Numbered from the stretch's first letter, positions 32,863 to 42,423 are shown. The stretch: 64,000 bases of DNA from CAZJVD01 sp964549505 (GCA_964549505.1 CAZJVD010000006.1:62001-126000); one strand, 5' to 3'. Notes: generated by a model from the sequence alone, not told the origin. Numbers and translations: made by a program.

Positions 32863-34803
32863 ATGAGGGCGCTTCAAGTTTTCTTCAACTATTGGGAAGT
32901 AAATCCGTCGGCGATAGGGAACGCGCTCGAGCAGATTTACGAAGCGGGCTGTCGAGACCTGGTCGCTTTCGTTCCCTGGCACGCGTTTGAGACGGATCTG
33001 CAACATCGTCTGGCGCGTTTTCTTGATGCAGCACTTGAAAAAGGTTTTTCGGTCAGCCTGTCACCTGTGCCTGAACCAGGGATTAATTTTCCAAATGCGG
33101 GTTTGCCAGCCGATGTGATCGGCCAGACTCGCAATCTTGCTCAAGATCGGCACGGCGCAAACTTTGTCGTAGCGATGCCACCGCGAATCTTCCCGTTACC
33201 AAGTCTTGCATCGGCTGAGGTCGGCAAGCGGCTTGATGGTTTTCTTTCGCGGTTGCATGTTTTTCTGGCTGACTACGAACACGCGCATCCGAAAGAGTTT
33301 CGTCGTGTTTCGCTGACGCTGACCGGAAGTTTTTGGAAGTACTATCGTGGCAGTGTCCAGCAAGGGGGCGATATCGGTTGCGACACGTTTCGCGGCGAGA
33401 CCGGCGACTGCACGCAAGCTTTTTCGCAAGAGCTGCGGACGGCAACCGAGCAGTTTTTTTCGTTTGAGGAGTTTATCGAGCCGGATCCCGTGACTTCCGA
33501 ACGTTGGCGATCGCGCACGATGGAACCCGTCAATCGGCGGTGGACCCGGCACTTTCTCGAAGAAGCGTTTCGCCTGCGTTGCCAGCAACATCTTTGTAAG
33601 CAGGGGCTCGCGATTGACATCGACTGGGTCGAACTGTTCTGTCCTGAAGCGGACCCCAATGTTCTCGAATCGCAGCTGCTTGCACACATTGTTTCTGGTG
33701 CACCAGATTTTGAGCGCCTTGGCCGGGTGCTCACGTCGGCGATGGCGCGCGTGGGTTCGGCAGGCGAATACAAATGTCGTGGCGCGATTGTGTGGAGTTC
33801 ACAGGGCGCTTGGTTTCGTTTGCGCGAATCCGAACGGCAGTTTCTTTTACTCAAGTCTTTGTTGATCGCCGGTTCGAGTGGTGGAAGCGTTTGGCTGGAG
33901 TCGACCGACTGGTTAGCGCTGGGAAGAGGGTTCCGCAGTCGCGTGGAGAATCTGGCGGATCGACTGGAACGTGGTGAGTGGTCGACGCCTGCGCGTGTTG
34001 TCTACTTGAGTCCGGAGCTCTGGGGCGGAGCGTGCGATCTTCAAGTAGAACTTGAACGTCGTGGACGCGGCCGGGTTGTGACGACGGCGTCGTTCGAGAT
34101 GCTGGCGCATCTTCCTGACACACGCGTTGCGGTTGTGGATGAGCAGATGATCTTAACGTCCGATCGCCTAAAAAAACTCTTGAAGTGGTCCGAGCAGGGC
34201 CGTGTGTTGGCGCTGCCGCTGCGAGGGCTGCGTACTGAGGCCTGCAACCGTCTTGTTTCAGATTTTCGGCGTCAACATAAGAAGGACCTCGAGATGGAAC
34301 TCGGCGTTCGCTACGACTTGATCCGCAACGGCAAAGGTAAGGTGTTGTTTTTCCAAGCACCCGATTTTCTCGAAGAAGCTGACGGTTCGCGGAGAGCATG
34401 GAAACTATTCAGTGACGGGCTCTGTGGGTTGGCCGATCTCGAGGACGAAGGCCATGTTTCCGATGAGCGACTCGAAGTGATTTGGCTTGCCGGAGACAAG
34501 GCCGATGAAAAGGAGAGTTCACAGTCCTCAGCCTTTGTCTTCAACCCCGGTCGGCGCATGATACAGGCCGAACTCGTTCTCAAAGAAGAACGACAGGTGT
34601 CGGACCTTGGCCGCGAACTCGCGAGTGCGCGCACCGATCCAAACAAACCTAATGGCGGTCCAGGTGTGGTTACGGAGCGGGTCACACTCGATGTTCCACC
34701 TCTGGGCGTAGTTCCACTTCGTTTTACGAAACAGGAACGCAAGACCGTGAAACCAGAACGTCGTCCGCGCGCGCACCAAGACGAGGCGTCCACATGGATC
34801 TGA
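32863..34803 (+). CDS. GH42-like putative glycoside hydrolase
   Basis: A 646-aa cytoplasmic protein without a signal peptide. The first 400 residues have the look of a TIM-barrel hydrolase: LQVFFNYWEVNP, then DLVAFVPWHAFETD, and LSPVPEPGINFPNAG after a strand. The region from about residue 430 (RVVTTASFEMLAHL, VAVVDEQMILTSDRLKKLL) resembles the amidotransferase-like trimerisation domain of GH42 beta-galactosidases. The C-terminus is a small beta domain. I could not assign catalytic Glu residues with certainty, so substrate and activity are open. The ATG at 32863, eight nt after GGGGG, is preferred over an upstream frame that overlaps the divergent gene. It overlaps the next gene by 10 nt. Confidence 0.6.
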   Translation: MRALQVFFNYWEVNPSAIGNALEQIYEAGCRDLVAFVPWHAFETDLQHRLARFLDAALEKGFSVSLSPVPEPGINFPNAGLPADVIGQTRNLAQDRHGANFVVAMPPRIFPLPSLASAEVGKRLDGFLSRLHVFLADYEHAHPKEFRRVSLTLTGSFWKYYRGSVQQGGDIGCDTFRGETGDCTQAFSQELRTATEQFFSFEEFIEPDPVTSERWRSRTMEPVNRRWTRHFLEEAFRLRCQQHLCKQGLAIDIDWVELFCPEADPNVLESQLLAHIVSGAPDFERLGRVLTSAMARVGSAGEYKCRGAIVWSSQGAWFRLRESERQFLLLKSLLIAGSSGGSVWLESTDWLALGRGFRSRVENLADRLERGEWSTPARVVYLSPELWGGACDLQVELERRGRGRVVTTASFEMLAHLPDTRVAVVDEQMILTSDRLKKLLKWSEQGRVLALPLRGLRTEACNRLVSDFRRQHKKDLEMELGVRYDLIRNGKGKVLFFQAPDFLEEADGSRRAWKLFSDGLCGLADLEDEGHVSDERLEVIWLAGDKADEKESSQSSAFVFNPGRRMIQAELVLKEERQVSDLGRELASARTDPNKPNGGPGVVTERVTLDVPPLGVVPLRFTKQERKTVKPERRPRAHQDEASTWI

Positions 34804-35540
34804 CTCTGTGCTGGCGGTCGCTGGTCGAATGGTTTGATCCCCCCAAGCGGGCGCTCTCTCAGACCTCAGAGAGTTCGTCGGCTCCTGTACTCATCTTGTC
34901 GGAGGCGGGACGCTCGAGTGTCGTCTACTCGGATGGTGAAACCGTGACCGAGACGATCGGTGAAACGGTCGAGCAGTCACGCGCTCGTTTCGCCGGACGC
35001 AACATGGTGGTTGTATCAAGGGCGTCGTTCGCGTCAGCGGTGACGCGGTCGTTGTCCGAACGTGATTTTCTCGCGCAGGTTCAAGTTCTCCAAAGTGCGG
35101 TCGCACGCGAGCTTCCAAAGAACGCTTCCGAACTGAAGCTCACGCGACTGTTAAAACCACTGACGGGTTGGTGGGCGCGTTTTCTGCCGAACCATCACGG
35201 AGTGTTGATTCGCCTGAAGCGCTCCGACACCGAAGCCCCATCACATTTTTTAGTCGTTATCGAGGGTGCGCGGATCGCACAGTACTATGAACCGGACTTT
35301 TCGACCGGTCGCTCGGCAGAAGCGACATCGTTCGAAGATCTCGTACGTACAACAAGCGAGCGCTTGATGCTGCCTATTCAAGGTGTCGAAGTCGATGCGG
35401 CTCTGTGGTCCGACTGGATGGATACCGATAATCCTTGGACCCAGATGCCTGCTGCGTTTCGCAGTCGTTCGGCTCGTCTCGTGCCGTTTCGCGTGGGGCC
35501 CGCGCTTTTGATTCTCACCCGGTCGTTTACCGGGCTTTAG
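34794..35540 (+). CDS. Hypothetical protein coupled to the GH-like gene
   Basis: An unrecognised 248-aa protein without a signal peptide or membrane helix. Its second half has a beta-rich pattern (PNHHGVLIRLKR, SHFLVVIEGARIAQYY), and the C-terminus is SARLVPFRVGPALLILTRS. It starts 10 nt before the end of the GH42-like gene, so the two are likely co-translated and may act together. It ends at a hairpin shared with the convergent minus-strand genes. Confidence 0.65.
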   Translation: MDLTLCWRSLVEWFDPPKRALSQTSESSSAPVLILSEAGRSSVVYSDGETVTETIGETVEQSRARFAGRNMVVVSRASFASAVTRSLSERDFLAQVQVLQSAVARELPKNASELKLTRLLKPLTGWWARFLPNHHGVLIRLKRSDTEAPSHFLVVIEGARIAQYYEPDFSTGRSAEATSFEDLVRTTSERLMLPIQGVEVDAALWSDWMDTDNPWTQMPAAFRSRSARLVPFRVGPALLILTRSFTGL

Positions 35541-35565
35541 GGCGTGTCCTCTGAGGGCACTCCCT
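35539..35565. terminator. Bidirectional terminator-like hairpin between convergent genes
   Basis: agggcgtgtcctc (35539-35551) and gagggcactccct (35553-35565) are inverted copies matching at 11 of 13 positions, with a 1-nt spacer. They span the gap between the plus-strand stop at 35540 and the minus-strand stop at 35569. The core gggcgtgtcc recurs at other gene borders in this window. Confidence 0.55.
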
Positions 35566-35568
35566 AGT

Positions 35569-35877
35569 CTACTGAACAGCGCATCCCGTCTCTGCCGTTC
35601 GAAAAAAAGCACGGCGGCGGAACCCTAAGACACGAGCTTCCACGCCCGGACTGGGTCCATCCGTCAGAATGCGCGCCCGACCGAGTGGAAGCCACACGGC
35701 CGTTTCGGTTTTGCATTCTTCGAGCGTCTGTCCCACGACAAAATGGCAAGAACAGAGTTCCTTTGCGTAGTATCCCGATGCGCGATGGCGGATCCGATGA
35801 ACCGCTGCGAGTATGATCGCAAACCCAACTCCCGCGAGCGTGAGCCACAATTTTAGATTTGATTTTCTCTTAGCCAA
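35569..35877 (-). CDS. Small membrane-anchored Cys-containing protein
   Basis: A 102-aa protein with one N-terminal transmembrane helix (LWLTLAGVGFAIILAAV) and a periplasmic domain. That domain has Cys residues in LCSCHFVVGQTLEECK and a C-terminal Cys, perhaps disulfide-linked. The family is not recognised. It begins 25 nt inside the end of the beta-lactamase-like gene, so the two are probably co-translated and may share an envelope function. Confidence 0.6.
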   Translation of the reverse strand: MAKRKSNLKLWLTLAGVGFAIILAAVHRIRHRASGYYAKELCSCHFVVGQTLEECKTETAVWLPLGRARILTDGPSPGVEARVLGFRRRAFFRTAETGCAVQ

Positions 35878-36941
35878 GCAAGAATCGTCCTTAAAAAACG
35901 GTTACGGTCGATGCGCCCTTTACGGTCTTGGGCCACGCGCGCGACCACAAGATCTTTTGAAGGGATAATCCAAAGCGATTGTCCCCAATGTCCAAGTGCC
36001 GCAAATGCGTCTCGAGGGACATCGGGTAAGGGGCGTCCGTCGCCTTCCGGGTCTGGAACATTGAGCCACCAATGAGCTCCTGGAAACGGTTCACCCTCCG
36101 ATCGGGATGGAGGACGCTCGCGTACGGCGCTCGGCAGAGTGAGAGAAAAGTCCCACCAGTCGTCAGGGAGTCCGTTCGGCGCGTGTCCAGTTTTCTGAGA
36201 TTCCAGTATCCACTGGCCCGCACGGGCGAGATCCCGAGGGGACATGAAGAGGTACGATGATCCTACGGGGTAGCCTTTGAGATCGGTTTCCCATGTGAAG
36301 TCGCTGATACCCGCTCGTTTCAGAATCTCGTTTTTGAAAAACGTGTGAAAGTCCTCGTGGGCTTCTTTCTGAATGGTAATGGCGAGCGCGGTCGCAAGAA
36401 TATTAGTCGTCCCGCTTGAGTACTCCCAGTTTTCGCCGGGAGGTCTGCGGCGACGGAAGGATGCCGCAAAAAATCCCATACCTTCTTTTCGCCCACCGTA
36501 GAGCATCGAAAGCGCATCGGAAAAAACGGGGTTCGTTTCGTAGACCTCGCGCATACGAAGTCCAGTCGTCATCTGTAACAGGTGCTGAAACTTTACGTCA
36601 TGCATCGCTTTCGTACAGAGTTCAGGTGTACGCAAACAGACAAACTCGTTTCGCTTAATAAACCCTTTTCGTTCGGCCGCGCCGAAGACCAAACTGATGA
36701 AACTCTTCGATATGCTCCAAAGCGGGTGCTTTTGATTGAGATAGAGCGTGCCAGGATTTTTTGACCACTCAAAAACGGTCTTGCCGTGGTGGAGGATCAC
36801 GACCGCATCCGTGGGCGCCTCGCTATCGCGCCAATCCCACTTCGGCGGAGACCCCGCAAGGGAATGCCCAGCGAACCCGGTGTACAGGAGGAGCGGCGTG
36901 GCCACCAGATACCAGACAAGAAACCCGCGGGCTTTTCTCAT
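35853..36941 (-). CDS. Serine beta-lactamase/class C-like hydrolase
   Basis: A 362-aa envelope protein with an N-terminal signal or anchor (FLVWYLVATPLLLYTGF). The beta-lactamase/transpeptidase-like fold is shown by the nucleophile motif SISKSF (SxxK), by YSSG in the place of the Tyr motif, and by GHWGQS in the place of KTG. Such proteins may be DD-peptidases, esterases or lactamases. The sequence does not prove antibiotic resistance. It overlaps the small membrane protein gene by 25 nt and diverges from rlmN across 95 nt. Confidence 0.82.
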   Translation of the reverse strand: MRKARGFLVWYLVATPLLLYTGFAGHSLAGSPPKWDWRDSEAPTDAVVILHHGKTVFEWSKNPGTLYLNQKHPLWSISKSFISLVFGAAERKGFIKRNEFVCLRTPELCTKAMHDVKFQHLLQMTTGLRMREVYETNPVFSDALSMLYGGRKEGMGFFAASFRRRRPPGENWEYSSGTTNILATALAITIQKEAHEDFHTFFKNEILKRAGISDFTWETDLKGYPVGSSYLFMSPRDLARAGQWILESQKTGHAPNGLPDDWWDFSLTLPSAVRERPPSRSEGEPFPGAHWWLNVPDPEGDGRPLPDVPRDAFAALGHWGQSLWIIPSKDLVVARVAQDRKGRIDRNRFLRTILAWLRENQI

Positions 36942-37036
36942 AGGGAAGTCCCGTCAGGCTAGCTGGAAACTCAAACAAAAACAATAGATTGTAGATCATT
37001 CTTGAACGAACCCACAAAGCGCGTTACGAACGGTAG

Positions 37037-38155
37037 GTGATTCCGTCCAATACGCATAAAATCAGCGTCTTCAGTCTCACGCTCACGGCTCTTGAAGAGC
37101 TCTTGAGTTCGAGCGGCTTGGTGAAGCCCAAACAGACGAAAATGCGTTCGTTCCAGATTTACCGTTGGCTGTACCAAGAGTGGGCCGATAGCTGGTCGAC
37201 GATGACCGATCTTCCTCAGAATCTTCGTGAGTGGCTGGAAGAGCGCGTGACGATGGGGCAGTTGGCGCTCCACCACCGTGGCCTGGCGGAAGACGGTACG
37301 ACGAAGTTCCTGTGGCGCTTGCCGGATGGCAAGACCATTGAGAGCGTTCTGATCCCTCGTACTGAAGAGACCGAAGAAGGCACAAGGATCAAGCGCTTGA
37401 CCCTCTGTATTTCAAGCCAGGTGGGTTGCGCGATGGCGTGTAAGTTTTGTCTGACGGGTATTCAGGGACTGGATCGTCATCTGGGAGCGGGAGAGATCGT
37501 TGAGCAAGTATGGCGTGTCCGAAAAGAGTTTTCTGTCACGAACATCGTCTTCATGGGCATGGGCGAGCCGCTTCACAACCTCGAAAATGTCCTCGATGCC
37601 TGCACGATCTTGCTTGAACAGCGCGGACTGAACTTTTCAAAACGTCGGGTAACGGTGAGTACGAGCGGGCTGGTTCCGGCCATCAAGACACTAGGCGAGC
37701 GGGTCGGTGTAAACCTGGCGGTTTCCCTGAACGCCACCACCGATGCGATCCGTGATGAGATCATGCCGGTGAACAAACGCTATCCCATCGGCGATCTTGT
37801 GCGTGCTGCGGCCGCGTATCCGGGTGGAAAATTTCGGCGGATGATGTTCGAGTATGTTCTGCTCCGGGGCGTGAACGACACCGAGGCTGATGCTGAACGC
37901 CTCGTGACTCTGTCTCGACGCGCCAATGCGAAGATCAATCTCATTCCGTTCAACGAGCATCCGGGCGCTTCGTGGAAACGTCCGACGGATGCGGAAGTGT
38001 TAGCGTTTCAAAAGTTTCTCTTGAGCCGTAAAGTCACGGCCACAATTCGTCATTCGCGCGGCCGCGATATTTTGGCTGCGTGTGGACAGCTTCGCAGTAT
38101 GTTTGGAACAGCTCGCGGTACGGATCGCCACAAAGACGCGCCTCGCGCGGGTTGA
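37037..38155 (+). CDS. rlmN: 23S rRNA/tRNA adenine C2-methyltransferase RlmN
   Basis: A radical-SAM enzyme that methylates A2503 of 23S rRNA and A37 of some tRNAs. The 372-aa protein has the helical N-terminal domain (KMRSFQIYRWLYQEW), the radical-SAM cluster motif CAMACKFC, VFMGMGEPLHN and the mechanistic C-terminal Cys in ILAACGQLR. NLAVSLNATTD and IPFNEHPG are further family marks. The GTG start at 37037 gives a normal length, though its ribosome site is weak. Its stop lies 1 nt from the convergent HD-GYP stop. Confidence 0.94.
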   Translation: MIPSNTHKISVFSLTLTALEELLSSSGLVKPKQTKMRSFQIYRWLYQEWADSWSTMTDLPQNLREWLEERVTMGQLALHHRGLAEDGTTKFLWRLPDGKTIESVLIPRTEETEEGTRIKRLTLCISSQVGCAMACKFCLTGIQGLDRHLGAGEIVEQVWRVRKEFSVTNIVFMGMGEPLHNLENVLDACTILLEQRGLNFSKRRVTVSTSGLVPAIKTLGERVGVNLAVSLNATTDAIRDEIMPVNKRYPIGDLVRAAAAYPGGKFRRMMFEYVLLRGVNDTEADAERLVTLSRRANAKINLIPFNEHPGASWKRPTDAEVLAFQKFLLSRKVTATIRHSRGRDILAACGQLRSMFGTARGTDRHKDAPRAG

Positions 38156-38156
38156 T

Positions 38157-39182
38157 TTACCTTTTAGCTCCTGATTTTATGGGAACAAAGAGATCGCGAA
38201 ACGTCGCCAGTAGTTTCATGTCGAACTTGCCACGTTCTTCGTTCATCAAGGAAAGTGCTTCGATCGGACTGCACGGGTTCTCTCGAAACGGCCGTTTGCT
38301 CGTGAGGGCGGAAAAACTGTCCGCAATGGAAACGAGTTTTGAGAGAAGAAAAATCTCCTTGTCATGAAGACCCGACGGATAACCCGAACCGTTGGGTTGC
38401 TCGTGATGTTCTAGAACCATCATGCGAACTTCTTGCGGCACAGCTTTCACGCCTTCGAGTAAGCGCTTTCCAATTTGAGGGTGCTCCTTGATCATGCGCC
38501 ACTCTTCGGGGGTGAGATCGGTTTTCTCTTCTGCATTAAACGGCAGTCGGCTCATACCAATGTCGTGTAAGAACGCGCCCAATCCGACGATCGTGAGCGA
38601 CTTATCGCTCGTGAGTTCTAGTTTTCGCGCAAGTAAAAGAGCAAACAGACTGGTCGTGATCGAATGGCGCACGACATAGGGATGATGCGACAAGTGTTTG
38701 AAAAGGGTCGCAAAACTTTTTGGATCTTTAGCGAGTAAACCGATGCAAGCCCGAATGGCCTGTGACGCATGTTCCACGGACGCCGCATCGACCTGATACT
38801 GAACTACGAGCTCAAAAACACTGAGTCCCACAAGTTCGTTCACCAGATGCAGCCGTTGTTCGAGCGTGATGTGGTCAGGATTTGAAAGCCAGTCCTTAGC
38901 GACGCGATCCACGAAGATCAGGTATTGCTGGTAATCCTCTTTGCGAACGAACAGATCCGAAATGCCTTTTTGGACTTGGTAGTTCGTGAACCGTTCGGTT
39001 TCGATCGTGTCGTTCTTTGCAAAAAGGCGCGTGTACGTGCCCTCGGCTCGTCGGATGTACACATCAAATGGCAGCCCGCCTTCGATGGTCTTGAGAATAG
39101 CGATGCTGATTTCGTGAAATGTCTGATCCTTTACAGACTTTTCACTTGATCCTTTTTCAGGCGGTTTTTCTGAGTTTTTCAT
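38157..39182 (-). CDS. HD-GYP domain protein (putative c-di-GMP phosphodiesterase)
   Basis: A 341-aa cytoplasmic protein. The N-terminal 150 residues are an uncharacterised sensor-like region (FDVYIRRAEGTYTRLF). The HD-GYP domain follows: HSITTSLFALLLA, LGAFLHDIGMSRL (the HD pair), HPQIGKRLL, and EHHEQPNGSGYPSGL (GYP). HD-GYP proteins degrade c-di-GMP to pGpG or GMP; activity here is inferred. The ATG at 39182 fits better than an upstream start at 39254. It lies downstream of rodA on the same strand, separated by 116 nt that contain a hairpin. It could oppose the FHA-GGDEF cyclase encoded at 29.3 kb. Confidence 0.85.
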   Translation of the reverse strand: MKNSEKPPEKGSSEKSVKDQTFHEISIAILKTIEGGLPFDVYIRRAEGTYTRLFAKNDTIETERFTNYQVQKGISDLFVRKEDYQQYLIFVDRVAKDWLSNPDHITLEQRLHLVNELVGLSVFELVVQYQVDAASVEHASQAIRACIGLLAKDPKSFATLFKHLSHHPYVVRHSITTSLFALLLARKLELTSDKSLTIVGLGAFLHDIGMSRLPFNAEEKTDLTPEEWRMIKEHPQIGKRLLEGVKAVPQEVRMMVLEHHEQPNGSGYPSGLHDKEIFLLSKLVSIADSFSALTSKRPFRENPCSPIEALSLMNEERGKFDMKLLATFRDLFVPIKSGAKR

Positions 39183-39192
39183 CGCGATATTG

Positions 39193-39218
39193 GGGCATGT
39201 CCTCAGGAGGACTTGCCC
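39193..39218 (-). promoter_or_regulatory. Hairpin just upstream of the HD-GYP start codon
   Basis: gggcatgtcctc (39193-39204) and gaggacttgccc (39207-39218) form an 11-of-12 inverted repeat ending 10 nt before the ATG at 39182. It may terminate rodA transcription or hide the ribosome site. It shares the core of the hairpin at 35539-35565. Confidence 0.45.
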
Positions 39219-39298
39219 TATGAAATTAAAGCACGAAACGCCGAATGGCGACAAAGGTTTGTGACGACCTTAATGACATTGGGGGTCACGCGCCTCTT

Positions 39299-40459
39299 TT
39301 AGAACATGAACTTCTTGTTGGCGATGTTCGACAAAATCGCAATCGCGATCATGCTCGTGATCAGCGAACTCCCGCCATAACTGAACAGAGGCAAGGGCAC
39401 TCCGACGATTGGCAGAATACCCATCACCATTCCCATGTTGATAAAGAACTGCCAGAAAAAGAGCGACAATATTCCGACTGAGAGTATGGCCGCGAACTTA
39501 TCGTTGGACTGGTAGGCGACGGATAACCCCTGAAACAGAAAGATGAGATACAGGGACATGAGCAAGACACAGCCCACAAAGCCGTGTTCTTCGCTGAAGA
39601 CGGAGAAGGCGAAATCAGTATGATGTTCGGGTAGGAAGTTGAGCTTGCTCTGCGTGCCCTGCTTGTATCCGCGGCCGAGCAGTTTGCCACTGCCCACGGC
39701 GATCATGGACTGGAGAGAGTTGTAGCCCGCGCCTCGTGGGTCACTTGTTGGATCCAAAAACGTGATGATCCGTAAGCGTTGGTAAGGTTTAAGACCGTAG
39801 CGATAGACGAGCGGTGCGGAAAACAAGACCGCAGCGACCACAATCAGCATGGTCTTCCGTCGGAGTCCCACAAAAAGAGCCATACTGCCGAACGCCAACA
39901 AGAGAATGAGAGCGGTTCCCAAGTCCGGCTGTAACATGATGAGCGCCATCGGTATCACGACGAGAAAAAACGGTATGAGCAGCTCTTTGAATCCGTAACC
40001 CGTCACCGATCGATCGTTTTCAAAGAATTTTGCGAGGGCAATCACGGCTCCAATCTTCATGAACTCGGACGGCTGGAGGCTGAACCCACCGAGTGTGAGC
40101 CAGCGCTTGGCTCCGAGGCTCGAACGTCCCACAAAGAGGACGGCAACCAGCATGAGAAGATTGATGAAGTACAGCGCATACGCGAACCGTGAAAAAACCG
40201 AGTAGTGCACCAGGAGGATCAGTGTCGTGGCGACGAGGCCGATCCCAAACCAAACGAGCTGAATCTTATGGAGATTCTTGATCGTGGGATCGAGCGCAGT
40301 CGCACTGAACATATTCCAGATACCCACAGCAAAGATCAGGATTTCGAGAATGATGAGCGTCCAATTGAACCGCTTCAGTTCGTCGTCGTCATAGATGGCC
40401 GTACCCATTCGCCCAGTGTCGAGGTCGCTGCCGGACTCATAGACGGTGTACTTACTCAT
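39299..40459 (-). CDS. rodA: Peptidoglycan glycosyltransferase RodA
   Basis: SEDS-family glycan polymerase of the elongasome, an inner-membrane protein of 386 aa with about ten hydrophobic helices. The loop SSLGAKRWLTLGGFSLQPSEF and the MLQPDLGTALILL segment are typical RodA/FtsW marks. FLPEHHTDFAFSVFSEE near the C-terminus contains residues of the conserved extracellular loop. A cytoplasmic N-terminal extension of about 30 acidic residues precedes the first helix. It overlaps the PBP2 gene mrdA by 8 nt, its functional partner. Confidence 0.95.
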   Translation of the reverse strand: MSKYTVYESGSDLDTGRMGTAIYDDDELKRFNWTLIILEILIFAVGIWNMFSATALDPTIKNLHKIQLVWFGIGLVATTLILLVHYSVFSRFAYALYFINLLMLVAVLFVGRSSLGAKRWLTLGGFSLQPSEFMKIGAVIALAKFFENDRSVTGYGFKELLIPFFLVVIPMALIMLQPDLGTALILLLAFGSMALFVGLRRKTMLIVVAAVLFSAPLVYRYGLKPYQRLRIITFLDPTSDPRGAGYNSLQSMIAVGSGKLLGRGYKQGTQSKLNFLPEHHTDFAFSVFSEEHGFVGCVLLMSLYLIFLFQGLSVAYQSNDKFAAILSVGILSLFFWQFFINMGMVMGILPIVGVPLPLFSYGGSSLITSMIAIAILSNIANKKFMF

Positions 40460-42419
40460 TGGCGATCACTCCCATGCGAACGCCGCCTGTCTCTGTATGA
40501 GCGGCATTGGCGACGGGGTTCTTGTCCTTCTTTAGAAGTTCTGGATGATACTTCTCGAAAAACGTCTTCACGACCGCGCGACCGATCGGAGCAGCTCCGC
40601 GCGAACCCGAGCAAGCATGCTCGGCAACCACCGCGACGGCGATCAAAGGATTATCCGCGGGTGCAAATCCAGCAAACAACCCGTGGTGTCGAAACTCATA
40701 TTTCATGTTCTGACACTTGTCATAAACACGTTCGGCGGCGATGCGAATCACTTGAACGGTTCCCGTTTTTCCGGCGAAATCGATACCCTCGATTTTTTGA
40801 GAGTGTGCTGTTCCTTCCTCAGAGTTCACGACTCCGAGTAACCCTCTTTTGATAATCGAAAGGATGTCGGGCGTGAGCGACACCTGATCCATCACGCGCG
40901 CTTGATACTCTTCGACGGACTTACCATCGTAGCTCTCCATGGCTTTCAAATAGTGCGGCTGAAAAAGTGTGCCACCGTTTGCGATGGCCGCGTACAAGTT
41001 GGCGAGCTGAATCGTGGTTGCGAGCACAAAACTCTGCCCGATCGCAACCGTCATACTTTCTCCAGCCGTCCACTCCTGTCCGTACTTTGCCATCTTCCAT
41101 TCTTCGGTCGGTATCAGGCCAGGCACTTCGCGTGGCAGATCAATCCCGGTCATGCGTCCCAGACCGAGTTTGTACGCCCATTTTGAGATCAAGTTCACGC
41201 TCTTGAGTTTCTGGGCCACTCTGTAGAAGAACACGTCGCACGAACCCGTGAGGGCTTGCAAAACGTTCAGGTCGCCGTGCCCGCCTTTTCGCCAGCAGTG
41301 GTAGATCTTCTTTCCTAAGGTGATCGATCCCGTACAAGTAAATCGGGTGTTCAGCGTGATGGTTTCTTCTTTGAGCGCGGCGATGGCAGTCACCACTTTG
41401 AAAACCGATCCGGGAGGGTAGTGGTCTTGGATGGTTTTATCACGCAGCGGCTTGAACTTGTTATTCGTGAGCGAAGACCAGAGCTCGGGGGCAATTCCTC
41501 GAGAAAACTCCGTGGGATCAAATCCGGGACGCGATATCATGGCGAGGATTTCGCCGTTCCGAGGGTCAATCGCAACCACACCGCCGACGTTGTCTCCGAA
41601 GGCTTTAACAGCTGCCATCTGAAGATCTTGGTCGATGGTCAAAATGAGATTTTTTCCAGGGCGTGCGGGAACGACGGGATTAGTCGTGCGTGTGAGGAAG
41701 TCCGCGCGTTGGGACGAACGGACGCGTCGGCCTAATGCATCGACTTCAACGATCTCATGACCGTCCACGCCGCGTAATACTTCTTCGAGTTGTTTTTCCG
41801 TGCCGCTCTTTCCGATTTTGTCTCCGAGAGCGTAGTTTCTGTTTTCTTTTTTGATTTGCGCGAGCTCGGTTTGATTGACCTTACTCACGTAACCGAGCAA
41901 GTGACTTGCGACGTCGCCGTACAAGTTCGTACGTTTGATTTCCATGCGCACCGCAACTCCTGGCATCGAGATACGCCATGTTTCTAAGAGGGCAACCTCA
42001 TCGCGTGTGAGTTCGGTTTTGATTTTGATGGGCAGGTAAGACGCTTGATCCGAAGCCTTGTTCAAGCGGTCTCTCAGTTCAGTGACGGGGATCTTGATGA
42101 GTTCGGCTAGTTTCTTGAGAACCTGCTCTTCTTTCTTTGATTCGCGTAAGTATTGAGGCGTGATCTCGAGATCGAAGCTCGGTTGGTTGTCGACGAGCAG
42201 CGTGCGACTTCGGTCGAAAATCATCCCGCGAGGTGCCTCGACGGTCACGCGTTTGATGCGGTTTTCCTCGGAGTACAGGCGCATCTGTTCGCCTTTTAAG
42301 ATTTGCAGAAAAACGAGACGGCTGACCAACACGGCAATGCTGATGACGACGACGGCCTGGAGGTAGCGAAACCTTTCTTGAAGTTCGCGTAGCTGCTCTT
42401 CTTGACCTAGAAATGCCAT
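40452..42419 (-). CDS. mrdA: Penicillin-binding protein 2 MrdA
   Basis: Class B transpeptidase that crosslinks lateral-wall peptidoglycan with RodA. The 655-aa protein has one N-terminal helix (AVVVISIAVLVSRLVFLQIL), a dimerisation domain beginning APRGMIFDRSRTLLVDN, and the transpeptidase domain. The catalytic motifs are SVFK (in YPPGSVFKVV), SCD in the SxN position (TGSCDVFFY) and KTGTVQV. The length matches PBP2 (about 630 aa). It starts 4 nt after mreD and overlaps rodA by 8 nt. Confidence 0.95.
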   Translation of the reverse strand: MAFLGQEEQLRELQERFRYLQAVVVISIAVLVSRLVFLQILKGEQMRLYSEENRIKRVTVEAPRGMIFDRSRTLLVDNQPSFDLEITPQYLRESKKEEQVLKKLAELIKIPVTELRDRLNKASDQASYLPIKIKTELTRDEVALLETWRISMPGVAVRMEIKRTNLYGDVASHLLGYVSKVNQTELAQIKKENRNYALGDKIGKSGTEKQLEEVLRGVDGHEIVEVDALGRRVRSSQRADFLTRTTNPVVPARPGKNLILTIDQDLQMAAVKAFGDNVGGVVAIDPRNGEILAMISRPGFDPTEFSRGIAPELWSSLTNNKFKPLRDKTIQDHYPPGSVFKVVTAIAALKEETITLNTRFTCTGSITLGKKIYHCWRKGGHGDLNVLQALTGSCDVFFYRVAQKLKSVNLISKWAYKLGLGRMTGIDLPREVPGLIPTEEWKMAKYGQEWTAGESMTVAIGQSFVLATTIQLANLYAAIANGGTLFQPHYLKAMESYDGKSVEEYQARVMDQVSLTPDILSIIKRGLLGVVNSEEGTAHSQKIEGIDFAGKTGTVQVIRIAAERVYDKCQNMKYEFRHHGLFAGFAPADNPLIAVAVVAEHACSGSRGAAPIGRAVVKTFFEKYHPELLKKDKNPVANAAHTETGGVRMGVIANE

Positions 42420-42423
42420 GGTC

